A program made the position numbers and the translations under genes. Source: Mesorhizobium tamadayense (lineage in GTDB: Bacteria > Pseudomonadota > Alphaproteobacteria > Rhizobiales > Rhizobiaceae). From it: DNA of 64,000 bases. The DNA lies in contig NZ_RQXT01000007.1 of the NCBI RefSeq assembly GCF_003863365.1, positions 1-64,000 of the forward strand, written 5' to 3'. This document shows positions 52,608 to 60,645 of this stretch, one piece after another. Numbering within the stretch: the first letter of the stretch is position 1; every line of letters begins with the position of its first letter. The notes under the pieces were generated by a model. The model was given only the letters and a program-made list of their open reading frames with translations, did not search any database and was not told the origin of the DNA.

Positions 52608-54062
52608 ATGTATCTCGGCCTCGACCTGGGCACATCGGGCATCAAGGCGTTGCTGATCGATGATCGCCAGAACGTCGTCGGCTCCGGCCATGGCTCGTTG
52701 GACGTCTCGCGGCCGCATCCCGGCTGGTCCGAGCAGGACCCGGCGAATTGGATCGAGGCCTGCGAGACGGCGATTGCCGAGCTCAAGGCTTTCCATCCGA
52801 AGGAACTCGCGGCCGTCAAAGGCATCGGCCTCTCCGGCCAAATGCATGGCGCGACCTTGCTCGACGCCTCCGACCAGGTGCTGCGCCCCTGCATCCTGTG
52901 GAACGACACGCGCAGCCATGTCGAGGCGGCGGCGCTCGACGCCGATCCGCGTTTCCGCGAGCTCACCGGCAACATCGTCTTCCCGGGCTTCACGGCGCCG
53001 AAGCTCGCCTGGGTGAAGAACAACGAGCCGGCAATCTTCGCCAAGGTGGCCAAGGTGCTCTTGCCCAAGGACTATTTGCGGCTCTGGCTGACCGGCATGC
53101 ATATTTCCGAAATGTCGGATTCGGCCGGCACGTCCTGGCTCGATGTCGGCAAGCGTCGCTGGTCGGCCGAGCTGCTGGCCGCGACATCGCTCGACGAAAA
53201 ACACATGCCGTCGCTGGTCGAAGGCACGGCGAAGGCCGGCGCCTTGCGCGGCGAGCTCGCCTCGAAATGGGGCATTGTGGCCGGCATTCCGGTCGCCGGC
53301 GGCGCCGGCGACAATGCGGCCTCGGCCTGCGGCATGGGCACGGTGGGCGCCGGCCACGCCTTCGTATCGCTCGGCACGTCGGGGGTGCTGTTTGCCGCCA
53401 ACGCCTCCTACCTGCCCAATCCGGCAAGCGCGGTGCACACATTCTGCCATGCGCTGCCCGACACCTGGCACCAGATGGGCGTCATCCTGTCGGCCACGGA
53501 TTCGCTGAACTGGCTGTCGGAAATCACCGGAAAACGCGCCGGCGATTTGACCGGTGAGCTCGGCGAGACGCTCAAGGCGCCGACGGGCGTCACCTTCCTG
53601 CCGTATCTGTCCGGCGAGCGCACGCCGCACAATGATTCCGCCATTCGCGGCGCCTTCACCGGCCTCGCGCATCAATCGAGCCGGGCCGCGTTGACCCAGG
53701 CGGTGCTCGAAGGCGTCGCCTTCGCCTTCCGCGACAGCCTCGACGCGCTGAAGACCGCCGGCACGACGCTGACAAGGGTGACGGCGATCGGCGGCGGCTC
53801 GCGCTCCCGCTACTGGCTGAAGGCGATCGCCACCGCGCTGCAGCTGCCGGTCGACATCCCGGCCGACGGCGATTTCGGCGCCGCCTTCGGCGCGGCCCGG
53901 CTCGGCCTGATCGCCGCAACGGGCGCCGATCCGCTTGCCGTCTGCACCGCGCCGGCAACCGATGCCACGATCGAGCCGGACACCGGTCTCGGCGGCGCCT
54001 TCGCGGACGCCTATCAGCACTACCGTGCGCTTTATCCGGCGGTCAGGGGCGTAACCGCGTGA
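52608..54062 (+). CDS. xylB: Xylulokinase
   Basis: A 484-residue FGGY-family kinase converting D-xylulose to xylulose-5-phosphate. N-terminal domain has LGLDLGTSGIKALLIDD and SGQMHGATLLD (sugar-binding Gln-Met-His-Gly); ILWNDTRS follows. C-terminal domain contains GGAGDNAASACGMG with the catalytic Asp, a VSLGTSGVLF ATP loop and AIGGGSRSRYWLKAIA. GGGAGGAAA lies before the ATG. Xylose isomerase follows on the same strand after a palindromic element and an opposite-strand small gene, so xylB and xylA are probably transcribed separately. No xylose transporter is in the window. Confidence 0.95.
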   Translation: MYLGLDLGTSGIKALLIDDRQNVVGSGHGSLDVSRPHPGWSEQDPANWIEACETAIAELKAFHPKELAAVKGIGLSGQMHGATLLDASDQVLRPCILWNDTRSHVEAAALDADPRFRELTGNIVFPGFTAPKLAWVKNNEPAIFAKVAKVLLPKDYLRLWLTGMHISEMSDSAGTSWLDVGKRRWSAELLAATSLDEKHMPSLVEGTAKAGALRGELASKWGIVAGIPVAGGAGDNAASACGMGTVGAGHAFVSLGTSGVLFAANASYLPNPASAVHTFCHALPDTWHQMGVILSATDSLNWLSEITGKRAGDLTGELGETLKAPTGVTFLPYLSGERTPHNDSAIRGAFTGLAHQSSRAALTQAVLEGVAFAFRDSLDALKTAGTTLTRVTAIGGGSRSRYWLKAIATALQLPVDIPADGDFGAAFGAARLGLIAATGADPLAVCTAPATDATIEPDTGLGGAFADAYQHYRALYPAVRGVTA

Positions 54063-54068
54063 GCGGGC

Positions 54069-54238
54069 GCGAGGCACCCCCCTCTGCCCTGCCGGGCATC
54101 TCCCCCTCAAGGGGGGAGATCAGTCGCATTCGCGGGTTTCGCCAATTGCCAGCGTCGCAAGACGAGCGCCTGCGCCGAAGCTGCCAATCTCCCCCCTTGA
54201 GGGGGAGATGGCCGGCAGGCCAGAGGGGGGTGCCTCGC
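54069..54238. repeat. ~170-bp palindromic element, copy 2
   Basis: Outer arms GCGAGGCACC (54069-54078) and GGTGCCTCGC (54229-54238), then CCTCTG/CAGAGG and ATCTCCCCC/GGGGGAGAT stems. The centre read on the minus strand has TGGCAGCT, GGCAATTGGCGAAAC, matching the centre of the copy at 34778-34939 in opposite orientation. Non-coding, in the xylB-NTF2 spacer. Confidence 0.87.
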
Positions 54239-54259
54239 ACCTTCCCTCCCCAGTTGGCC

Positions 54260-54622
54260 TCACTGCGCCGGCACCTTGTCCAGGAAGCCGGTGATGCTCT
54301 TCAGGCGGCCATTTTCGATGACGCCGATATCGGTGCCCTCGATGACGGATTCAGCACTCTCGGGTCCCAGATTCCACGAGAAGCGGATGCGGTCGGCAAA
54401 ACCGTCCGGCTGGCCCTTCAGCGAGAAACGGAAGCCGGCGAAGCGCTGCTGCACGCCGTCGATCAGCGCGGCGATGCCTGCATGGCCGTCGCCCTGCATG
54501 ACCGGGTCGCGATAGCTGACATCGCTGGTGAAGGCAGCCTCGAGCAGAGCCTTGCGGCGCATCGCATCGCTCTCGTTCCAGGCGGTGATGTAGTTTTGGG
54601 CGATCGTGTTGAGGTCGGTCAT
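54260..54622 (-). CDS. NTF2/SnoaL-like protein
   Basis: A 120-residue single-domain protein of the NTF2-like (SnoaL/ketosteroid isomerase) fold: NYITAWNESDAMRRKALLEAAFTSDVSYRDP at the start is the typical first helix pair and strand, then GFRFSLKGQPDGFADRIRFSWNLGP. Such domains bind small hydrophobic ligands or act as isomerases; no function can be assigned. AAGGA lies nine bases before the ATG at 54622, better placed than the ATG at 54631. It sits between xylB and xylA on the opposite strand, divergent from xylA. Confidence 0.82.
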   Translation of the reverse strand: MTDLNTIAQNYITAWNESDAMRRKALLEAAFTSDVSYRDPVMQGDGHAGIAALIDGVQQRFAGFRFSLKGQPDGFADRIRFSWNLGPESAESVIEGTDIGVIENGRLKSITGFLDKVPAQ

Positions 54623-54660
54623 TGTCTTCATCCTTCGTTGGATCGTTTCGACATGACCCT

Positions 54661-54683
54661 TTTCGCCCGTGGGAAGAGCGAAA
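54661..54683. promoter_or_regulatory. Inverted repeat in the NTF2-xylA spacer
   Basis: TTTCGC and GCGAAA separated by 11 bases, about 50 bases before xylA. It shares the TTTCG/CGAAA arms with the palindrome before xylB, but the longer spacing weakens the match. Confidence 0.35.
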
Positions 54684-54733
54684 CCAATTACGCCTGAGGT
54701 AATCGGCGGAAGCATTCGGAGAGGAAGGAAGCC

Positions 54734-56059
54734 ATGAGCAGCGGATTTTTCGGCGACATCAAGAAGATCAAATATGAGGGGCCGGATTCGACCAATCCGC
54801 TGGCCTACCGGTACTACAATCCGGACGAGGTCGTCGCCGGCAAACGGCTGGAGGACCATCTGCGTTTCGCCGTCGCCTATTGGCATTCCTTCGCCTGGCA
54901 GGGCGGCGACCCGTTCGGCGGCCAGACCTTCGACCGCCCCTGGTTCGCCAAGCCCGGCGGCATCGACACGATGGAGTTGGCGAAGCTCAAGGCCGATGTC
55001 GCCTTCGAGATGTTCTCGCTGCTGGGTGTGCCCTATTTCTGCTTCCACGACGCCGATGTGCGCCCGGAGGGCAAGGATTTTTCCGAGAGCGCGGCGCGTC
55101 TCGACGAGATCGCCGACTATTTTTCGACCAAGATGAAACAGACCGGCGTCAAGCTGCTCTGGGGCACGGCGAACCTGTTCTCGCACCGCCGCTTCATGGC
55201 GGGCGCGGCCACCAATCCCGATCCGGACGTGTTCGCCTATGCGGCAGCAACGGTGAAGAGCTGCATCGACGTCACCAAGCGGCTAAAGGGCGAGAACTAC
55301 GTGCTGTGGGGCGGACGCGAGGGCTATGAGACGCTGCTCAACACCGACCTCGCGCGCGAGCAGGAGCAGGCCGGCCGCTTCCTCAACCTCGTCGTCGACT
55401 ACAGGCACAAAATAGGCTTCAAGGGCACGATCCTGATCGAGCCGAAGCCGCAGGAGCCGACCAAGCACCAGTATGATTACGATGTCGCCACCGTCTACGG
55501 CTTCCTGAAGCGCTTCGGGCTGGAAAACGAGGTCAAGCTCAACATCGAGCAGGGCCATGCGATCCTCGCCGGCCATTCCTTCGAGCACGAGCTGGCTTTG
55601 GCCAATGCGCTCGGCATCTTCGGCTCGATCGACATGAACCGCAACGACTACCAATCCGGCTGGGATACCGACCAGTTCCCCAACAACGTGCCGGAAATGG
55701 CATTGGCCTATTACCAGATCCTGCAGGGCGGCGGCTTCAAGACCGGCGGCACCAATTTCGACGCCAAGCTGAGGCGCCAGTCGCTCGATCCGAAGGATCT
55801 TTTGATCGGCCATATCGGCGGCATGGACGCCTGCGCGCGCGGCCTCAAGGCGGCGGCGAAGATGGTCGAGGACAAGGCGCTGTCCGCTCCGCTCGCCGAG
55901 CGCTATGCCGGCTGGAACACCGCCGAGGGCAAGGCGATGCTTTCCGGCAAGCGCACGCTGGAAGAGATCGCCGAGCGCGTGGTGAAGGAGAAGATCGAGC
56001 CGCAGCCGCGTTCCGGCCGCCAGGAACTGCTCGAAAACATCGTCAACCGCTACGTGTAA
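54734..56059 (+). CDS. xylA: Xylose isomerase
   Basis: A 441-residue class II xylose isomerase (TIM barrel) converting D-xylose to D-xylulose. The active-site segments are visible: FCFHDADV with the catalytic His, [51 protein letters not shown] (metal-binding Glu) and [18 protein letters not shown] (second metal Glu and His), then [27 protein letters not shown] lies before the ATG. Full length and intact. A pair of hairpins overlaps its stop codon. Confidence 0.97.
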   Translation: MSSGFFGDIKKIKYEGPDSTNPLAYRYYNPDEVVAGKRLEDHLRFAVAYWHSFAWQGGDPFGGQTFDRPWFAKPGGIDTMELAKLKADVAFEMFSLLGVPYFCFHDADVRPEGKDFSESAARLDEIADYFSTKMKQTGVKLLWGTANLFSHRRFMAGAATNPDPDVFAYAAATVKSCIDVTKRLKGENYVLWGGREGYETLLNTDLAREQEQAGRFLNLVVDYRHKIGFKGTILIEPKPQEPTKHQYDYDVATVYGFLKRFGLENEVKLNIEQGHAILAGHSFEHELALANALGIFGSIDMNRNDYQSGWDTDQFPNNVPEMALAYYQILQGGGFKTGGTNFDAKLRRQSLDPKDLLIGHIGGMDACARGLKAAAKMVEDKALSAPLAERYAGWNTAEGKAMLSGKRTLEEIAERVVKEKIEPQPRSGRQELLENIVNRYV

Positions 56060-56102
56060 GGGCGCTTGCCCTTACACTGTGTAAAGGCGCTCGCCTTAAC
56101 AC
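56054..56102 (+). repeat. Two overlapping hairpins at the xylA stop
   Basis: GTGTAAGGGC/GCCCTTACAC (56054-56063, 56068-56077) is a perfect 10-bp stem with a GCTT loop and includes the xylA stop codon. The second, GTGTAAAGGCG...CGCCTTAACAC, has one mismatch. They share TTACACTGTGTAA at 56072-56084, so the two structures are alternatives. Neither is followed by a clear U-run. Confidence 0.75.
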
Positions 56103-56123
56103 AGCCGGTCGTTCAAGCGGATT

Positions 56124-56225
56124 CTAAAGCGCGTCGCGCTGAAACGGATTCAGGCGACGCGCTTTAGGTCCTTTTTATGCATGTCGTTTTCGCAAAACCG
56201 CTGCACACTTTTGCGCGACATGCAT
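56124..56225. repeat. Double-hairpin rhizobial intergenic repeat
   Basis: CTAAAGCGCGTCGC (56124-56137) and GCGACGCGCTTTAG (56154-56167) are perfect 14-bp arms; ATGCATGTCG (56177-56186) and CGACATGCAT (56216-56225) are perfect 10-bp arms of a second stem. This composite pattern is dispersed in Rhizobiales genomes. The region 56060-56376 otherwise holds no gene. Confidence 0.85.
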
Positions 56226-56376
56226 TAAGATAAAACAGCTTTTCGCGGGGCTGAAACTGACGACAAGGTTTTGCCCCGCCCTGCCCTTCAATCGCCCCGC
56301 TCTTGCCTTCAAACAGCCGTCACGGATCTCCTATATTGTGGACACGTGGCGGGAAGGAAAGAAGGAGGCGAAACGT

Positions 56377-56580
56377 ATGCAGCACGAACGCGAAATCGAC
56401 GCCCTGCTCTCTCCCAGCGAGGCTGGTTCGATCATCGATCGGCTGATGGCGCTGCCGCATTCGAAAGACAGCGCCCGCAAGACAAATGAGTGGGATCGCG
56501 CGGTCGCCGCGCGACTCGAAACGGCGCTTGCCAGGAGCATGCGCTCGCGCATCGTCGGTGAAGGCCGCGACGCCGCCTGA
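56377..56580 (+). CDS. Small hypothetical protein
   Basis: A 67-residue protein (MQHEREIDALLSPSEAGS to GRDAA), mostly helical and charged, with no membrane segment, Cys or known domain. It has a strong AGGAGG eight bases before the ATG, which supports a real gene, while the open frame upstream to GTG 56338 lacks a site. It ends 94 bases before the HAD gene; a three-unit repeat lies between. No homologue is recognised. Confidence 0.6.
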   Translation: MQHEREIDALLSPSEAGSIIDRLMALPHSKDSARKTNEWDRAVAARLETALARSMRSRIVGEGRDAA

Positions 56581-56592
56581 TTCTTCGGTGCT

Positions 56593-56640
56593 TGATTCTC
56601 TCTTGGCCTGATTCCTCCTTGGCCCGATTCCTCCTCGGTT
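56593..56640. repeat. Three imperfect 16-bp units (TGATTCCTCCTTGGCC)
   Basis: Units start at 56593, 56609 and 56625 with one to four differences. They fill most of the spacer between the small ORF and the HAD gene. Confidence 0.75.
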
Positions 56641-56674
56641 TGACGAGCGGAGAGTGTTTCTCCATCCTGCATCG

Positions 56675-57448
56675 ATGATACGCGCGGTGCTCCTGGATCT
56701 TCTGGGTGTCGTCTACGACGGCGACACCCCGATAGCAGGCGCTGTCGCGGCCATCGACCGTCTGCGGGACGCAGGCCTGCCGCTCCGCTTCGTCAGCAAC
56801 ACGACCCGCTCGCCGCGCAGCGCGATCATCGCGCAGCTAGCCGGGATGGGCATCAAGGTAGCGGACGAGGAATTGCTGACGCCGGCGCGCGCCGCGGTCG
56901 AATGGCTGCGCAGGCATGGCCGCCGGCCGCATCTGCTCGTCCATCCCGACCTCGAGGTCGAGTTCTCCGGGCTGGAAGGCGGGAGCGGGCGCGCAGTCGT
57001 CGTCGGCGATGCCGGCGAAGCTTTCAACCATGCCAGTCTCAACCGCGCTTTCCGCGAGCTGGTTGCCGGCGCCGATTTCGTGGCGCTCGCCGTCAACCGC
57101 ACGTTCAAGGATGCCGACGGCTTGCTCAGCCTCGACACCGGCGCTTTCGTCGCGGCGCTGGAATTCGCCAGCGGCCGAAGCCCTGTCGTGCTCGGCAAGC
57201 CGTCGCCGGATTTCTTCCTTTCGGCGCTTGCCGATTTGAATTGCCCGGCGGCCGACGCGGTCATGGTCGGCGACGATGCGGAAAGCGATGTCGCCGGCGC
57301 GCTCAGCGCCGGTCTTGGCGCGGCGCTGCTCGTGCGGACGGGCAAGTACCGCCCGGACGATGAAACACGCTTCGATCCGGCTCCTACGGCACTGGTCGAC
57401 GATCTCGCAGCCGCGACCGACTGGATGCTTAACCGCGCCGCAGCCTGA
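56675..57448 (+). CDS. HAD-IIA hydrolase (LHPP/HDHD2-like)
   Basis: A 257-residue HAD phosphatase with the C2-type cap (NagD-like subfamily IIA). Motif I is LLDLLGVVYDG: the nucleophile Asp is present but the second Asp of the usual DxD is Leu. In this branch (human LHPP has D-I-S) the second Asp is commonly replaced, so it is not necessarily inactive. VSNTTRSPRS is motif II, VLGKPSPDFF holds the motif III Lys, and VMVGDDAESDVAGA is motif IV. Its 3' end overlaps the convergent GlxA-type regulator by 20 bases. Substrate is unknown. Confidence 0.88.
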   Translation: MIRAVLLDLLGVVYDGDTPIAGAVAAIDRLRDAGLPLRFVSNTTRSPRSAIIAQLAGMGIKVADEELLTPARAAVEWLRRHGRRPHLLVHPDLEVEFSGLEGGSGRAVVVGDAGEAFNHASLNRAFRELVAGADFVALAVNRTFKDADGLLSLDTGAFVAALEFASGRSPVVLGKPSPDFFLSALADLNCPAADAVMVGDDAESDVAGALSAGLGAALLVRTGKYRPDDETRFDPAPTALVDDLAAATDWMLNRAAA

Positions 57449-58409
57449 CCGGCGCCTCGCCAAAAGCCCTGGAAAACGCCCTGGAAAACGCCGAGGCAGA
57501 CGAAAAGCCGGTACGCCCGGCGATGTCGGCCATGGCGATGCGGGTGTCGACGACCAGCCGCCGGGCGGCGCCGAGGCGCAGCCTCAGATAGTAGGCGCCG
57601 GGCGTCTCGCCGATCGACTTGCGAAAGATGCTTTCCAGCGTGCGCGCCGTCACGCCGGCGCGCTTGGCCACCGCGTCGATGGTCAGCGGCCGGTCGACAT
57701 GCGCTTCCATCAGCCGGATCGCCTGCGCCAGGCGCGGGTCGTAGCCGTCGAGCCGGCCGAGCGAGACCAGCGGCTGCGCGTCGGTCGCGGCGCGGGCCTG
57801 GTCGTAGATGAAGACGCTCGCCACATCCAGCGCCGCCGCCATGCCGAGCCGGGTGCGCACCAGATGCAGCATCAGGTCGAAAGTCGGCGAGGCGCCGCCC
57901 GAGGTGAACACAGGTCCGTCGATGACATAGCGGTCTGGTCGCACGTCGACGCCCGGAAAGGCGGCGGAAAAATCCTCCATGTCTTCCCAGTGGGTGGTGG
58001 CGCTGCGGCCTTCGAGCAGCCCGGCGCGCGCCACCAGCCAGGTGCCGGCCTCGACGCCGCCGCAGGCACGGGCCGCACGCGCCGCCCTCCGCAAACCCGC
58101 AAGCAGCGCCGACGTCGCGTAGTTCTGCGTGCCGAAGCCGGCTACGATGACCAGCATGTCGGTCGGCTCAGCCGCATCGAATCGGCCGCTGACGGCCACC
58201 GGCAGGCCGCAGGTCGTCACCGGCGCCTCGCCGGTGACCGAGACCAGCTTGAAGTCGAACAGGGTCTCGCCTGAAATGCGGTTGGCGGCGCGCAGCGGGT
58301 CGACCGCCGAGGCGACGCACATGATCGACGAGCCGGAGAACACAAGGAACGTCACCTTGAGCGGCTCACGTTCGGAGCGAAAGATGGTCGGTTTTTCGCT
58401 TTTGATCAT
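57429..58409 (-). CDS. GlxA-family AraC-type regulator (probable carnitine regulator)
   Basis: A 326-residue regulator with an N-terminal DJ-1/PfpI-like amidotransferase-fold sensor (VTFLVFSGSSIMCVASAVDPLRAANR, and GGVEAGTWLVARAGLLEGRSATTHW with the elbow Ala-Gly replacing the usual Cys) and a C-terminal AraC helix-turn-helix pair from about residue 230 (PLTIDAVAKRAGVTARTLESIFRKSIGETPGAYYLRLRLGAARRLV). Glycine-betaine and carnitine regulators GbdR and CdhR belong to this group. Divergent from the BKACE gene, which makes carnitine or dehydrocarnitine the likely signal. Confidence 0.9.
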   Translation of the reverse strand: MIKSEKPTIFRSEREPLKVTFLVFSGSSIMCVASAVDPLRAANRISGETLFDFKLVSVTGEAPVTTCGLPVAVSGRFDAAEPTDMLVIVAGFGTQNYATSALLAGLRRAARAARACGGVEAGTWLVARAGLLEGRSATTHWEDMEDFSAAFPGVDVRPDRYVIDGPVFTSGGASPTFDLMLHLVRTRLGMAAALDVASVFIYDQARAATDAQPLVSLGRLDGYDPRLAQAIRLMEAHVDRPLTIDAVAKRAGVTARTLESIFRKSIGETPGAYYLRLRLGAARRLVVDTRIAMADIAGRTGFSSASAFSRAFSRAFGEAPVRLRRG

Positions 58410-58519
58410 GAGAGCTTCGTAAAACGCAAAACAGTTTCCGGCAAGTCGGGCATTGTTGGTCAGCTTCGGCGCATGTCGTCATACCAAAGCCGGTTTCCGA
58501 CTTTTTGGTCGATATGGAT

Positions 58520-58551
58520 GGCTGATCGAATTTTGGGCTGATCGAATTTGG
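58520..58551 (+). promoter_or_regulatory. Two adjacent 16-bp direct repeats before the BKACE gene
   Basis: GGCTGATCGAATTTTG (58520-58535) and GGCTGATCGAATTTGG (58536-58551) differ at one position and abut directly. The second runs into the GGGAGG ribosome site. Tandem direct sites are typical of AraC-type activators, but their closeness to the start codon would place them within the transcribed leader. Confidence 0.45.
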
Positions 58552-58562
58552 GAGGAAAGACG

Positions 58563-59480
58563 ATGCCACTCGCGATGAACCGTGAGGTCTTCATTACCTG
58601 TGCCGTGACCGGCTCCGGCAGCACGCAGGACCGCAGCCCGCATGTGCCGCGCTCGCCCAAGCAGATCGCCGACTCGGCGATCGAGGCCGCCAAGGCGGGT
58701 GCCGCGGTCGTCCACTGCCATGTGCGCGACCCCGAGACCGGCAAGCCCAGGCGCGATGTCCATCTCTACCGCGAGGTGACCGAGCGCATCCGCGAGGCCG
58801 ATGTCGACGTGGTGCTGAACCTAACCGCCGGCATGGGCGGCGACATGGTGTTCGGCTCGCCGGAAGCGCCGCTGCCGCTCAACGAGAAGGGCACCGACAT
58901 GGGCGGCGCCACAAACCGCATGGAGCATGTGCGCCAGTGCCTGCCGGAGATCTGCACGCTGGATTGCGGCACGATGAATTTCGCAGAGGCCGACTATGTG
59001 ATGACCAACACGCCCGGCATGCTGCGCGCCATGGGCGGCATGATGACGGCGCTGGGCGTCAAGCCGGAGATCGAGGCCTTCGATACCGGGCATCTCTGGT
59101 TCGCCAAGCAGCTGGTCGAGGAACAGGTGCTGAAGCCGGACGCGCTGGTGCAGCTCTGCATGGGCGTGCCGTGGGGCGCGCCGGACGACCTCAACACCTT
59201 CATGGCGATGGTCAATAATGTGCCCTCGACCTGGAACTGGTCGGCCTTCTCGATCGGCCGCAACCAGATGGCCTATGTCGCCGCCGCGGTGCTGGCAGGC
59301 GGCAATGTCCGCGTCGGGCTGGAGGATAATCTCTGGCTCGACAAGGGCGTGCTGGCCACCAACGCGCAGCTCGTCGAGCGCGCGGTGAGCGTCGTCTCCA
59401 ATCTCGGCGCGCGCGTGCTTGGGCCGGAGGAAGTGCGTAAGAAGCTCAACCTCACCAAGCGGGCGCCGCTCGCGGCGTGA
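58563..59480 (+). CDS. BKACE enzyme, probable 3-dehydrocarnitine cleavage enzyme
   Basis: A 305-residue beta-keto acid cleavage enzyme (DUF849). It uses acetyl-CoA to cleave a beta-keto acid, giving acetoacetate and a CoA ester. The zinc-binding HCHVRD near residue 50, [19 protein letters not shown] and the C-terminal [23 protein letters not shown] fit the family. Its position beside carnitine dehydrogenase points to 3-dehydrocarnitine as substrate, yielding betainyl-CoA and acetoacetate. GGGAGG lies before the ATG at 58563. Overall chain length matches the family. Confidence 0.9.
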   Translation: MPLAMNREVFITCAVTGSGSTQDRSPHVPRSPKQIADSAIEAAKAGAAVVHCHVRDPETGKPRRDVHLYREVTERIREADVDVVLNLTAGMGGDMVFGSPEAPLPLNEKGTDMGGATNRMEHVRQCLPEICTLDCGTMNFAEADYVMTNTPGMLRAMGGMMTALGVKPEIEAFDTGHLWFAKQLVEEQVLKPDALVQLCMGVPWGAPDDLNTFMAMVNNVPSTWNWSAFSIGRNQMAYVAAAVLAGGNVRVGLEDNLWLDKGVLATNAQLVERAVSVVSNLGARVLGPEEVRKKLNLTKRAPLAA

Positions 59481-59525
59481 GCCTCACCAATCCGAAGCGG
59501 CCAGCATAAGAACCGGAGCCTGACC

Positions 59526-60641
59526 ATGAGCATCATCAACAAGGCCGCCGCCATCGGCGGCGGCGTCATCGGCGCCGGCTGGGTGGCGCGGCTGCTCTTG
59601 AACGGCATCGACGTGTCGATCTTCGATCCCGATCCGGAGGCATCGCGTAAAGTCGGCGAGGTGACGAAGGGCGCGCGCCGCGCATACAAGCAGATGCTGC
59701 CGGGCGGCCTGCCCAAGGAAGGCAAGCTCAGCTTCGCCAAGACGATCGCCGAGGCGGTTGCCGACGCCGACTTCATCCAGGAAAGCGTGCCGGAACGGCT
59801 CGACCTCAAGCACAAGGTGCTGGCCGAGATCGACCTGCACGCGCCGGCCAACGCCATTGTCGGCTCCTCGACCTCCGGCATCAAGCCGACCGACATGCAG
59901 GTGGCGATGAAGAAGCATCCGGAGCGGCTGGTCGTCGGCCATCCATTCAACCCGGTCTATCTGCTGCCGCTGGTCGAGATCGTCGGCGGCCAGCAGACCT
60001 TCCCGGAGGCGATCGAGGTCGCCAAGGAACTCTACGCCTCGATCGGCATGAAGCCGGTGGTAGTGCGCAAGGAGATCGAGGCCTTCGTCGGCGACCGCCT
60101 GCTCGAAGCCGCCTGGCGCGAGGCGCTGTGGCTGGTCAAGGATGGCATCTGCACCGTCGAGGAACTCGACGACATCATGCGCTATTCCTTCGGCCTGCGC
60201 TGGGCGCAGATGGGCATGTTCCAGGTCTATCGCGTCGCCGGCGGCGAGGCCGGCATGCGCCATTTCATGGCGCAGTTCGGGCCCTGCCTGAAGTGGCCGT
60301 GGACCAAGCTGATGGATGTGCCGGAGTTCAACGACGAGCTGGTCGACCTGATCGCCACGCAGTCGGACGAGCAGGCGCACGGCCTGTCGATCCGCGAGCT
60401 GGAAAAGATCCGCGACGACAATCTGGTCGCGATCATGGAGGCCCTGTCGAAGCAGAACAAGGGCAAGGGCTGGGGCGCCGGCGCGCTGCACAAGGACTAT
60501 ACCAAGCAGCTCGCCAAGTTGGCGGCGAAAAAGCCGACCCCTGCCAAGGCTGCCGCAAAGGCCAAGGCGACCAAACCGGCGAAGAAGGCTGCGAAGCCGG
60601 CGAAGGCTGAAAAATCGAAGAAGAACAAGAAGAAGGATTGA
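59526..60641 (+). CDS. Carnitine 3-dehydrogenase with lysine-rich tail
   Basis: A 371-residue L-carnitine 3-dehydrogenase of the 3-hydroxyacyl-CoA dehydrogenase superfamily, oxidising carnitine to 3-dehydrocarnitine with NAD+. The Rossmann motif is AIGGGVIGAGWVARLL, VGSSTSGIKPTDMQ and VVGHPFNPVYLLPLVEIVGG form the active site, and the C-terminal helical domain runs to about residue 325. The last 39 residues contain 16 Lys plus Ala and Pro, histone H1-like, a feature absent from the classical enzyme. The gene lies 45 bases after the BKACE gene and four before the acyl-CoA dehydrogenase. Confidence 0.92.
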   Translation: MSIINKAAAIGGGVIGAGWVARLLLNGIDVSIFDPDPEASRKVGEVTKGARRAYKQMLPGGLPKEGKLSFAKTIAEAVADADFIQESVPERLDLKHKVLAEIDLHAPANAIVGSSTSGIKPTDMQVAMKKHPERLVVGHPFNPVYLLPLVEIVGGQQTFPEAIEVAKELYASIGMKPVVVRKEIEAFVGDRLLEAAWREALWLVKDGICTVEELDDIMRYSFGLRWAQMGMFQVYRVAGGEAGMRHFMAQFGPCLKWPWTKLMDVPEFNDELVDLIATQSDEQAHGLSIRELEKIRDDNLVAIMEALSKQNKGKGWGAGALHKDYTKQLAKLAAKKPTPAKAAAKAKATKPAKKAAKPAKAEKSKKNKKKD

Positions 60642-60645
60642 GGCG

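Noticed and set aside
54623..55186. Upstream extension of the NTF2-like protein to 308 codons
   Set aside because: The extension is antisense to xylA; the ATG at 54622 has its own ribosome site and the remainder is a complete NTF2 domain.
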